From NCBI GenBank assembly GCA_013115125.1, contig JABANN010000033.1, forward strand, positions 50,428 through 114,427: a DNA stretch of 64,000 nucleotides, written 5' to 3'. The position numbers and the translations under genes were made by a program. Shown here piece by piece: positions 44,237 through 55,404 of this stretch. This DNA is from Perkinsus olseni (taxonomy: Eukaryota > Perkinsozoa > Perkinsida). Below the pieces are notes generated by a model. The model did not search any database. It was not told the DNA's origin and saw only the letters and a program-made list of their open reading frames with translations. Within the stretch, counting starts at the first letter, position 1. Every line of letters begins with the position of its first letter.

Positions 44237-47200
44237 ATGACGGCAGCGGCGCCGCGGCTGAGACGAACGGCAATGGAAGCTGTCCGGCAGCGGACGCGGA
44301 GCGTAGCAGGAGAGCTGATGCCTCCCCCGAGTACAGACCTCGGGCAGCAGCTGGCGGCTATCAAGATAGGCACGGTAGTGTGGGGGTGAGGGCGCTGTAG
44401 GAGGGGTATGGATGATGGTTCAGAGAGGGACGTATGAGAGCGTGTTGGATACGATACAGCAGTACGAGGCGCCCCTCAATGGCCCGGAGACGGTGTATGT
44501 CATGCGGATGCTGGCCTTCAACCCACCCATAGAAAGGAGGAAGGTGGGAGTATCTTCCCCTGTGTTATATGCGGACTCGTATGATGCCATCAGAGGGATG
44601 CCTTGGCCCGACGTATGCAAGCTCATGCTGGATGGTCTACTGTGGAGGAGGGTGTCCGAGAGAACGCCCCTCTCCTCAATATGTCTCATCTATCCCTATT
44701 AATCAACCGGCTTATGGTAGTAGACCGGACGTCAGCTCGATAAGCTCAGAGGAGCACTTCCCTTCCTCGCAGCGAGTCAGCGTGGCTTCATCAAAGGTAC
44801 TAGGCCTCCACCGAGCGGCCGAGTCCGAGGAGGTCCGCTCGGCACTGCTGCAGAGTATACCCAGTATGTATCAACCGCAGCTGTTGTCGGTAGTACCGAG
44901 AACAGCTCTGGTGGGCTCTGCCGTGAGAATCTTTGTGCCAGGTCTTGAAGGCTCTCAATGGTTTCACTCCTGTCCCGATGGACCTAGTGGAGATGATAGA
45001 ACAGCGGCTGATAAAAGTAATGATGGAGGATTAGCGTAGTAGGGCACACGTTGTGCTGCCAGCTGCTGCGTAAGGAGGATAGCTACACAGCGGACGAGCA
45101 GGGCGACAACGGCAGTACCAGAAGACGGAGGCGACCATTGCAGAGTCAAGAGCGCGTTACTGTTGAGGGGGCCCTGTCATTGCTACAAAGGCTTCCCCTC
45201 ATCCATGGCCAGCGTATCACTGCAGGGGACATCGATGTCCGGACTAAGCGGCTACTGGCATGTAGGACTACCCAGGGCCAGCAGTGGTGGGCCCTTGTGT
45301 GGCACGTGGGTGATACCCATTCACATCGTCCTCAGTATTGACGAGGCGGGTGATACAGCATTGTGAATCGGAGGAAGCCACAGCCGACGAGCTGGCCAGC
45401 AGTCTCATATCGGCCTACCGATGTCTTGGCGATGACCACGCCGTGGTGAAGTCTCTGGAGCAGCTGTTCTTGGACAACTCTAGGTGATGCCGCATGAGAA
45501 AGGGAGGGGACGATGCTGTCCTCATCAGGTTGATATCGGAGATTGAGACGGACAAGCTGACGGCGTTGGGGGCCTGTCGTCGCCTGAGCTTTGGTGTGAG
45601 GTCACAGATAGCGAATGAATGGCCTAAGAGGCATCCTCTGTTGGGTGAGGCCTCTTCGTGGTGGCTACTGCGGCATCGCTCCGTCCTACCTCAGCAATCG
45701 AAGCCATTCGGGCGTTGCGGTTTTACCATCATTTTGGCGAAATGCCTCCCGAAGCTAAGCTGACTATGATAGAGAATTGCCAAGAGTTGTTCAAGTCAGC
45801 GAGGCGGTCTAAGATGCGGCGGCAGTTGGGCATCGCCGACCTCCTCCAGCTCTGCCTTAACATAGACCCTCTTGTGTGGAACTGGGGGCTCATGAGGGAG
45901 ATGCTTGGTAGTAGCAAGGGTCCACGCGGATATTGGAGGGGTATCGACGAAGCTCATAAGTCGGTTTCGGAATTATGTGGGCTCCCAGGATCGATTCTGG
46001 GATTCGGGAGTAGCTCTCAGAGTTCATAGCCCATAGTTCATTTTGTATCATCATCTCATCGGGGCTGCAGCAGTAGGTTTTCCCGGTCGTCGAGGTTGAC
46101 GTGGATTCCTGTTACCAGGCGCCCTACAAGCGAGGCAGGAGGAGTTCCCTGCCCCAGGGCTCCTGAAGGTCCTGCAGAAAGTTGCGCATCTGAGGCTGTT
46201 GGAGAAACACTCGGGCCTCGGCAGTAAGGTTATGGTCGTGGAAGTAGCATAAATGATTGCTATGCTTTAGGGAAAGTGGAGGAGCTGGTAGAGGACCTCA
46301 CACTGAGAGGGGCTGGTGCCTTCACGAACCCTCATCATGTCCTGGAGGCTGCTACTGTGTTGGGGGAGCTAGGACATTATAGACCGAGCTATGTAGAGGC
46401 CCTCACGGCACGCGCACTAGAGTTGGCAACAGGAGTAGGCGGAGCGATGCAGGGTCACGAGGAGGGTGATAAGGACCAAGGAGAGGGTGAAGATGGTGAG
46501 CGGGGCGTTGAGGAAGAGCAAGATGAGCAAGTGGAGGCAAGTGAGGAAGGGGAACAGAGTCAGGGGCGATTGTTCCCATCTGGAATGAATGGTTGGGATG
46601 ACTACATCATTACGTTCAAGAGGGCCATTGAGAAGTACCAGACTGGGACCAGCCTCGAGGCGCTGGACAGGGCGGTAGAGGCCGTCGTTGGAGATGAGGC
46701 TCGCTTCAATCGACTTACGATGAACTCCCTCACGTATCTGGTTACCTTCTCGGAGGAATATAGACGTAAGTGCCTTGATAAGATGCAGGAAATGATGAAG
46801 GTAATAACCAGGAGGCGTTGCCACTAGACCGACAGTTGGCGTGCGCTGATTATGGTCTCGTGCTGCTGCTGTTGCTACCGCCATACTGTATCATCCCCTG
46901 GCTATCGTAGGGTCGCCCCTTTATTGAAGTTGGTGCCTGCGAGAGTACGTATCGGTGAGCCTCTTCTCGCTGTGTGTGGGTACCCACTGTGTACTGTGCA
47001 ACGGCTGATTTGATTCTCAGCGGGCCCGCTCACGTCCACGTTGTTGATTCTCATGACTTACAGCGAGCTGGTTGAGGTTCTTCGAAGGATTCACCCCATC
47101 TCGAGAGCAGCTACCAATGCTTTCCACATTCGAACCATCAACACTTCTGTACTTTTCTCAATTTCTAGATTCTAGGAATTGCTGCTAACGCGGTGAAAGC

Positions 47201-48923
47201 TCGAAATGAAGAGGTGGCCAGCGCCGGGTGGTGCCTCAGGACGTTCCAACCAACCGGCTCATCCGAATAGCCCTGCATGGTGGGAGGCAGCACGACGATG
47301 AGGCTCCCTTGGCCGTCAGTGAGGCTGAGGGTAGTAGCAGTGATGCCATCTCAGTAATAGCTTCCGGTTTGCAGTTGATGTGAAGTCGATGGCCCTTACT
47401 GAGCTGAATGGTCGGATAACTGAGCTACAGAAGGACCCTCCCAAGTGCGCGGTGATGGTGGATATATGGTCTAGATATACTACAGCCTTGCCTGATAGGG
47501 AAATTGGTAGGCCAGATGTTGGTGGTGAGGCTCATGCTGTTGTTGTTAGTTCTGGGCACGCTCGAAGAGGCCCTGATACCCGATGTCCTCAACACGAAGG
47601 GTCTCGACCTTCTCGATGCTGTTGGATGCTTCAACCTAGGCCAGATGGCGACATCCCATGAGAGGGCTCGCGAGGTGGGTGGAGTTCACCTGATGGTAGG
47701 GTTAGGGATGCCTAGTAGATACTGCGGAAGCTGATGGAGATGGTCCACGCTGTGGCCACTGATAGGACGCCAACTGGGCTGCTGCGGTCGTCTGTGGGGT
47801 CATTTCCAGAGGTCGCTCGATTGTCCTACTCTACTGCTGTACTGCACTTCACATCGGGTAGGTGAGGGGCAAGGGAAACTGACTAAGGCGATGATGATAT
47901 GCTAGAAGGCCTCTGTAGGCCCCCCTTAGGGGGGATCTGTGATGATACCACATCGAGAGGTTAACTGTATCTGAGCCTATTGTGGAAGCTGTCGAGGCGG
48001 ACGGCAGCAGTAACTCCCTCGGGCGTTGTCAGGTGATGATGGCGGCCTTCCTATTGATGTATGGTCGAGGGTAGCGGAGATGGTGGATCGGGCGTATCGG
48101 GTCGGGGCCTTGCACAACCCAGCTAATAAAGGCCATCTGTAAGCAGCGTTCCTGAGTGGGTAGTGGGGAGGAAGGTGTTCAGATGGCGAGTGACGTCCTG
48201 GTGGTGTGCTTTGAGCCACACCACACCAAGCACAATTTTCACAGCAATCCATAGGAGGTATCCGGACATGACCGAGGCCATCACTTCAATGGTATCAAGG
48301 CAGGGTGATCATCGCCTCCCGGGATGCTGTTGATTGTAGATCACACCCGACCCGGAGGAGGAAGGGGAAGTGACGGAGCTGGCTGCAGGAGAGGGCATTA
48401 GGGAGGCCGAGAGGGTCCTCATACCAATGATTGCTGCTGCCCTTGGTGACCTCGGCATGGTGGCACAGATGTCAGCCGTAAGGAGGTCCTGCTGTTGATG
48501 GGGCTGGCCTGCTGAGCTTCCCTTCAGACCGTTCCGGGCACTCCCTTCTCTCCTCATCTCACTGTACGCTCCCACAACATAGCCATCCAAGCAGCCACCG
48601 ATGGAGACCTCCTGCGCTGGGCGGATTCTGATGCGCAAGGAATGAGCGGAAAGGTACTCGGGAAGGTGCTTTCTGGGCTTCCCCGAGAGTGCGGGGTAGA
48701 CGAGTGCTGCCTCTGTCGGGACGCTTTCGTGCTCGGTAGCGTGGTAGGGTCACCGATGTGATGGTAGGCAATCCTGTTCGAGCGTCTGTTGAGGACAGTG
48801 GGGTATCGGACCATCTGGCTGAGGTCCGATTTGGAATGGGAGAGGCTCATCAGCCAGCCCAATACGCAGAGGGAGATACAGAATAGAGTGCAACGTATGA
48901 TCGATGATGAGGCGAAAAAATAA
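44237..48923 (+). CDS. RAP-domain helical-repeat protein, probably mitochondrial or plastid RNA factor
   Basis: A long multi-exon gene. It starts at ATG 44237 with a basic Ala/Arg leader (MTAAAPRLRRTAMEAVRQR), consistent with organelle import. Dozens of degenerate helical repeats follow: TYESVLDTIQQYEAPLNG, VLKALNGFTPVPMDLVEMIE, TMIENCQELFKSARRSKMR, VLEAATVLGELGHYRPSYV, TYSELVEVLRRIHPISRA, CAVMVDIWSRYTTALPDRE and PIDVWSRVAEMVDRAYRVG. An acidic insert (about 46450-46560) interrupts the repeats. The C-terminus is a RAP domain: LFERLLRTVGYRTIWLRSDL then EWERLI, ending at TAA 48921-48923. By family knowledge FASTK/OPR-RAP proteins bind organellar RNA. The splice from about 45921 to about 46131 that skips an in-frame stop at 46027 is my inference; without it there would be two genes. 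Confidence 0.65.
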
Positions 48924-49049
48924 CAGGCGGAGCGAAGCAAGTTCGAATGATGTTTCTACTTCGGCGCATGTGTTTCTGTGATCCAGCTCTGTTCGAGTTC
49001 AAGTGCGGCCAATACGTCTCCTCTGTGCGGAGATTTCGTCTCAGTTTCC

Positions 49050-50433
49050 ATGCTCAAGCGTTTTCTCAAGGGGTCGGGCAATGGTAAAAGTGGAAGTCAT
49101 CGTCACGCGCCACGAAATGTCACCTCGCTCCACGATACGCCCAACCGGCTGAGTGTCAGTGGGCAGTCCTCTTCCCTCGGGGCAGCATCTCCTCATAGAG
49201 ACTCTAGTCGGAGCTCCTCTGGGCGATTGGGGGAATCCTCACGCTCTGGTTCAGCTCGGTCAGAAAAGCACAGCGGCGTGGACGGCTTCATGGGGTTCCT
49301 TAAGTCCACATTGGGTAGACAGAGGCGGAGTCAACAGGCATCCAGCGCTAGGAGGGGCATATCCGACCACGACGAGGACGGGGAAGCTACCTGTAAGTGA
49401 ATGACGGCTCTCTAGGTCTCATTATGCGCCTATCGACGGTACAGGAGCTAGGACACTATTGGGGCCTCTCGGGGCATGTGTGATAGCGAATGTCGGGCGA
49501 TGAGTCCACTTGGGTGAATTGGTGGTGACCCCTCAGCAACCTCCCTCACAGCGTCCCCCGGCTACAGTGAGTTCTCACATGTCCAAGACGCTGAGGATAT
49601 CCTTGCGCCTAGTAATGTCATGGGGGCTGGCCGGCAGTAACATGCCTGCTGCCTTTGCAGTCTCTGCGGGTGGTGCAGCAGCAGCATGTGACGATGATGA
49701 TGAGGATGCTGAGTGCTTCGAGAGCCAGATGGAGGAAAAGCAGAAGACACCCTTGGGGCCTGATGCGAGGACATGCAGCCTTCTGATGGAGTACAGGCAT
49801 CTTCAGGTCGGCAAAAGGCGACTTGCTCGACGCCCAAATCTATGCTTGGCAGGACAACGCCCCAAGGGGCCTCTACGTGTGTCCGGATGTCCAGGACCTT
49901 CTCATATGGCACTGTGTTCTCATACTACGCCAAGTAGGTAGCACTGCTATATACCATAATCGTGGGGTAGTTGCGGATGTTATGGTAGGGGCATTATAAG
50001 GGGGCAATATTGAAGTTCGTGCTGCGTATTCCGGAGGACTACCCCAACTCTGCGCCGACTGTCCAGTTCTCTTCTCGAGTCTATCATCCTCTCGTTGATG
50101 AGGCTACCGGAATCTTGGTGAGTTTGTCTCGGCAGCGTACTTTTGGCTCATCACGGAGCGTAGGATATTTCTCTCGCCTTCCCAACGTGGGAGCCTGGCC
50201 GAGACTACGCGGTATTGGTACTTGCCTTCGTCAAGAAGGTAGTAGCATCCCCGCATGCGCGAGTACTGGGCGAGTCTTAGGTCTTCTACAGAAGCGATCT
50301 TATAGGGTGGCGGGGAGGTGAGGACTGGATACCCAACCCTGGGGCTTCGAAGGCCTTCAACTTGGCCTTCGAGAAAGGGGATAACACCTTCCAAAGAGAG
50401 GTGGATAAATGCATTATGGAGAGCCAACGGTAA
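49050..50433 (+). CDS. AKTIP: AKTIP/FTS-like ubiquitin-E2 variant
   Basis: The UEV core is clear from about 49810 on: GLYVCPDVQDLLIWHCVLIL; GHYKGAILKFVLRIPEDYP; APTVQFSSRVYHPLVDEATG; ILDISLAFPTWEPGRDYAVL; LAFVKKVFYRSDL; and a helical end (KAFNLAFEKGDNTFQREVDK) with TAA at 50431-50433. HPLVD...G-x-LDI in place of the E2 HPN...C block shows loss of the catalytic Cys, as in AKTIP/FTS. By family knowledge FTS forms a complex with Hook and FHIP adaptors linking vesicles to dynein. The N-terminal exon (49050-49392) is Ser/Arg-rich (GQSSSLGAASPHRDSSRSSS). Exon borders between 49400 and 49810 are unresolved, with an acidic stretch CDDDDEDAECFE probably coding. Confidence 0.72.
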
Positions 50434-50442
50434 TAGGGCCGA

Positions 50443-51022
50443 GGGAGGGCCGACTTGCAGCGGCGGATTGCTGATGCGGGGACAAGGGCCCTCAAGGATT
50501 CCCTGTGCACGAGTGTTGGCATACCACGTAGCGTTGAGGCGTAGCCCTTGGGCACCTCCAGTTGTATTTCCCAGTTGATGCGCACTTGCTGGCGGACCCG
50601 AGGCTTACTCTAATTATTCTAGTAGTCCCCTCCTGTCTTTACTTCCATCCGGCTGACATTCTGGAGAAGGGGCCTTGTGGTCTCTGACAATTCCACCGCC
50701 TACTGTGTGTCTCTGTAGGGAAGTTTTCCTGCCCCCCTCTCCGGGCTGCAGCCTCACCTTCAAGGAGTACAACGACTCCCCGGCATCGGCGCACTCGATG
50801 ATATCAGCCGCCCTCCGGAACATGCCCGAGGAGCTCGCCGGCCCTCAGAGGACGCAGGCCTTCTGTGACTGGCTCACGGACCGCTTCATACCGCGCTGTG
50901 AGGCCCAGCGCCGACAGGAGGATCAGCCTGCCATCAAGCAGCTCTGGGATGGACCGGAGGATGACCGACGCACCGAACGCTGCCCTCCAGAGGTAGGGGG
51001 GGCTGTCGAAGGTCCGGGCTAG
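50443..51022 (+). CDS. Possible unrecognised spliced gene
   Basis: Two stop-free segments look coding. One at about 50555-50690 reads HLQLYFPVDAHLLADPRLTL. The other at about 50722-50990 follows a CTGTAG acceptor and reads FKEYNDSPASAHSMISAALR then CDWLTDRFIPRCEAQRR. No family is recognised and no secure start is seen. It could be a small gene between the AKTIP-like gene and AAR2. Confidence 0.35.
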
Positions 51023-51259
51023 TCTTGTTGGAGGGGATAGTCGCCGGTGAGCGAGTGACTCGTCCTCAGTCGGAGAGCCCGGTCTCTGCTGGCAGTCCGT
51101 CAAAGTCGGGCAACTACCGTCAGAGGAAGAAGGATGCTGCTTCAGAGACAGCTAATACGTCCACTACTACATGAGACCATACATTTCTGATTTCAACTCG
51201 TGTTGAGCATGCTTCAACCTTGGATGCGCCTTTGCAGTTCGAGCGCCCATCCCGTCCTC

Positions 51260-52409
51260 ATGTCCTCGGATCCCGAAGAGATTCCGTCGAACCCCTCCCA
51301 AGACTGGCTAGTCAAGAATGGCGGTGTCCTCCTCGTACTGGAGTTCCCCGTTGGCTCATACTTCGGTATAGACAAGCACGTTTGGCAGGTGAGCAGCGCC
51401 TTCCACCAAGAACTTCTTGAGTACTCTCTTCAGGTTGGGCCGCGGTTCATGGGAGTCCATCTCATCCCCTACGGAGTGCACTATGTCTTCTATTCTGAGG
51501 AGGAGATGTCGCCGCGGACGGGCTTCTTCGTGGTCAGTAGTAGGCCCTCGCCTGGCGGTCCCTCACTTCCCTCTGCCTCAGTTCTTCGGTCCGAATCGGC
51601 CCCGAATCCAAGTTAGACGATGGCAGCCGGAGACGGTCGAGCTGATGGCTGTGGGCCCGCAGGATACCAGCAAGTACGCCTTCATGTTCGAAAACCAGCG
51701 CATGTTCGCCGACCAACTCGGGCCGTACCCGCAGGAGGGGTTGGCCCAGTGGAAGGAGAATACACTTTTTATAACGCCGGAAGTGATAGCCAAACTCCAG
51801 CCGGTCAACGCTGGCCGGCTGATAAAGTCTTCAGAGGCACCGGGGGCCGAGAAGGAAGCGGAGGGGGAGACTCCGGTAGTGTTCTGGACGGACATACCTC
51901 GCTTCACTTCCAAGAGGCTCACCGGCGCCCAGCTTACGGCCGCTGCCATTGACCGATCGGAGGTCCTCATTGAAGTACTGACGGCCCTCCGTCGGCCGAC
52001 AGACCTCCTCGGGGAGCTTCAGGCGGCCTTTGTAGTGTTCGTGCTGGGCCAGAGCTTCGAGGCCTTCGAGCAATGGAAAGCCTTGTTGGGGTTGTTCGCG
52101 GAAAGTGAGGGCGCGATCGATGGGAACGTCGATCTGTTCAACTCCCTTTACCGAGTGTTGTTCACTCAACTGCAGCAGATGCCGGACGACATGCTGCTGC
52201 TGGACGATGGCAGTAGTAGTTTCGTCGTCCATCATTTTCGACGAATTGTGGAGAACGGTAGCGCGCGCCCGAGCCTTGCCAAAAGGGCTGCTTACTTGAA
52301 GAAGTTGTGTGAAAATAGATTTGGCGAGAGCTGCGGCGATGTGGTGGAGGTCGAGGAGGGAGAGGACCCTCCAGTGGTGGTGGACACGGATGCCCAGTAC
52401 TATCTCTGA
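51260..52409 (+). CDS. AAR2: AAR2 splicing factor, 351 residues
   Basis: Model: join(51260..51388, 51434..51532, 51582..52409), 1056 bases in frame, two short introns (45 and 49). AAR2 hallmarks: GGVLLVLEFPVGSYFGID, then W-Q and VGPRFMGVHLIPYGVHYVFY, TGFF, VRRWQPETVEL, DQLGPYPQEGLAQWK, FITPEVIAKLQPVN, and the helical domain LLGELQAAFVVFVLGQSFEA followed by FEQWKALLGLF. The end is acidic (VEVEEGEDPPVVVD). By family knowledge Aar2 chaperones Prp8 during U5 snRNP maturation in cytoplasm and nucleus. The length is slightly below the usual 360-380. Confidence 0.93.
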
Positions 52410-52423
52410 GGCACTGCCTATGA

Positions 52424-52457
52424 TGACCCGGGTTCGATCTCACCGACGGTCATTTTC
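52424..52457 (+). repeat. Second tRNA-like B-box fragment
   Basis: GACCCGGGTTCGATC followed by CGGTCATTTTC, just after the AAR2 stop. It shares the GACCC-GGTTCGA core and the CGGTCATTTTC flank with the element at about 42757-42801. Confidence 0.35.
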
Positions 52458-52609
52458 TACCATATACTACGATTAACGTCAAAAACAACGACTGTGATGG
52501 TTTCGAGTGAACTGATTGATACCGAGTTCCCCCATCCACGGGGCCAGCCCTCCTCCTCTTCAGTTTGCTTCCTCTTCTCTTTCGTCTTGTCCTCTGCCTC
52601 TCCCCTCTC

Positions 52610-54633
52610 ATGCCTCGTGTAGGTAGTCGTAGACGTAAGGCACGAGTCCAACAGAAGAACATTGAGGAGGTACTACAGGAGGTCGAAATAACGTCGCGTT
52701 AGTGGATCATTCTCAGTCGGAAGAAGCTCGTCGCAACACTCCGCGATGCATCATCATTAGAAGGGGACAGGTTGTCCAGGCAGTCCAGGATCTGGTTACC
52801 GACCTAAGGCAGGTCATGAGCCCTAACGTGGCCAGCAAGCTCAGGTGAGGGTCGGATAGACCATCACAGCAGCGGCGGGATGAGGGGGAGTTTCCGGTGG
52901 CAGGGAGTCCCGCAAGAACAAGATGCAAGACTTCGTGGCGGTGTCTGGCATGTTTGGCGTATCCCATCTACTGCAGCTCACCCAGACGGACGTGTCCCCC
53001 TACCTCAGAATCACTCGGATGGCTCAGGTAAGCCCAACAACCATGGTCTATTGCTTCTACGTTCCAGCACTATCAATCGTCTCCTCATTTATGCGCTGGG
53101 GGGGCTGGTATTGCTCTCCTACTAGGCTTGACAATATGCGTACTTCGCGAGTACTTCACCCACTTCCTTCTCCTCTTCTAGGGACCAACCCTCACTTTCC
53201 AAGTGATGGAGGCCTCCCTACAGACAGACGTCCGTCGTGCTCAGAAGAGGCCTAAGGTCGGCTCCATGAAGGACTACGCCCAGGCGCCAATGGTCGTCCT
53301 CAACGGCTTTGGTAATACCACTCCTCCGCCGTCTCGGCCCTCCCATCCACTATCAGGTGACGCTGGCAAGAAGTCGCCTCATCTCGAGCTGTGCGGTACG
53401 ATGTTGAAGTCCATGTTCCCGAGTATCGACCCGAAGACAGTTGATGTGAGCATCTCTGGGTGAGGAGGGGGCCTCATAGGCGTCGGCCACCGCAGTTACA
53501 AAGCTGCCGTCGAGTCGTTCTGTTCAACTACGACGAGGAGTCCAATACCATCAAGATGAGGCACTACCAGGTTAAGCTGAAGAACGCTTCCATTTCTAGT
53601 AGGGCGAGTCGATCACCGGTTGTGCGCATCTCCCGCCTGCCAGGGAATGTTCGGAAGATCGTCTCGAAGTCCAGCCGGAAGACCTCGCCGAATCTGGCTA
53701 AGCTGGCGGCTGCTGGTGGGGTCCTCTGTTGGCTTCGTTCGTCTGAGGTCTGCACTGCAGGTGATGTATTGGACAGCACCTGTCATTTGGACGGGGTGTC
53801 CGACAGTGAGTTCGAGGACGGTGATACTGTTGGGCCCCTCCCTGCTCGGCCCAGGGAACCAGGGAGTCACTTTAGGAAGAGTGAGTATTAGAGCGCAGGC
53901 CTCTTCTATGATGTGCTGTGTTGTTCAGGACGCCAGGACACAAACGAGGTTAGTGTTGGACTCGCTGAGCTCGGTCCCCGTCTCACACTACAGCTGGTGA
54001 GGAGCCGATGCGGTCGGTGCGCTCTGTGGACGTTCTGTGGTGCAGGTGAAGGCCGAGGCTGGACTGCCGAACCAGGCTGAGGTCATCTATCATCGTGACG
54101 TTACTAAGACAACTGAGGAGCAGGATAAGCTCAATAGGGATGCTAAGATGAAGGCGTAAGGCGAAGGAACGGTCATCCAGTTATGATGGTTCGTGGCAGC
54201 GCCCTTCGAGAGAAACGCTTGAAGGAAGCTGAGCAGCTACGGCAGAAACGCGTGGAGGAGGAGAAGAGAAAACACGAGCGACGGGAGGTGAGTCCTTGAT
54301 CACTCAGTAATGAGTGTTCAACATGGGGGGTAATTACTCAGCATAAGACGCAAGAACTGATGGAGAAATACCGTAAAGAGGCCGGCTCTGACGATGATGA
54401 TGACGAAGCCGAGGCTTTCGCCAGGGGACAGAAGCGTGGACTGGAACAAGGTATTAAGAGGCAAGCAGGCTGATAAGGCATAACCGCCTCCTGCAGGTGC
54501 TGCCTCCTCAAGCGGGGTCGTCGAGTTCGGTGATGATGATGGGTCTTCCTTCAAGCGGCGTCGTGGTGGCAATCGGGACGGTAGTGATGGTTGTGGTAGT
54601 TCCGGTCGAAGAGGCTCTGTCAGGTTCCGGTAA
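52610..54633 (+). CDS. SSF1: SSF1/Peter Pan ribosome-biogenesis factor (Brix domain)
   Basis: Multi-exon gene from ATG 52610 (MPRVGSRRRKARVQQKN). The Brix domain is followed through: PRCIIIRRGQVVQAVQDLVT, DLRQVMSPNVASKLRESRKN (spliced), MQDFVAVSGMFGVSHLLQL, YLRITRMAQGPTLTFQV, LCGTMLKSMFPSIDPKTVD, CRRVVLFNYDEESNTIKMRH and VGLAELGPRLTLQLVKAEAG. A charged coiled coil (LREKRLKEAEQLRQKRVEEE) and an acidic/Arg-rich tail follow. The stop is taken at 54631-54633. By family knowledge it assembles the 27S pre-rRNA/60S particle in the nucleolus. Directly after that stop another frame encodes a striking Lys-Gly repeat, so the true C-terminus may lie further on. Confidence 0.87.
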
Positions 54634-55404
54634 AGGGAAGGGAGGCAAGGGTGGTAAAGGAAAGGGAGGAAAAGGCAAGGGTGGTAAAGGTGGAAAAGGG
54701 AAAGGAAAACGGATGAGGGTGAGGAGACAGTTGGAAAGTAGGTCTCGTGGACTCGACCGTAGCAGGTACTCGAGAAATTCCACCGGTCGCAGCAGGAATA
54801 ATAACAGCTTGGCCAAGTTGATTATCGTACCAACGTAAATTACTCTTTACCAAAACGACATTCGCATTGTGTTGTTGAAGTCGTGGGATAGACGAAGCAA
54901 CTCTAATGAGTGATGGACCGCTGATGAGCCACTTCTCGTGCAAACGTGCAGCTCATCGCGTGCCGAACCTCTACGCGAGCAAGGAGCACCACGGGTAGCT
55001 ACCATCGCGGATGCTGTCGACGGGGCACAGTTGAGCCACACATGGGGAGGCATCAACTTGGAGGACTTCAAGCGTATTTCCAAGCACAGGCGATTTTTAA
55101 ATAGCTGATAGGAAGATGAAAGGGTAACTCGTATGAAATCCGAGGATAGAGTAGTTGACCCAATACCAAATCTTGACCGAATCCTATCGATATCTGAGGT
55201 GTTGTTATTGCAATATGGACCCGTGATTGTAGTACAAGTGATCACCCATCGCATGACACGACGCAAGACCGCTCATCAATGGCGAAACTCAATGATAAAA
55301 AGTAATAATAAGACCTACTCATCAGGCAATCATCGCTGCGATGCTGTTGTAATAACAATAAGAAGACAACTTGCTGCTTTTCAAACATGGTAGCCATTAG
55401 TTCC
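54634..55404. other. 3' flank of SSF1 and intergenic stretch
   Basis: It begins with a G/A-rich repeat that would code GKGGKGKGGK-type sequence in one frame (to about 54715). The rest has short open frames on both strands with no domain. The pyroglutamyl peptidase gene ends convergently at 55405. Confidence 0.4.
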
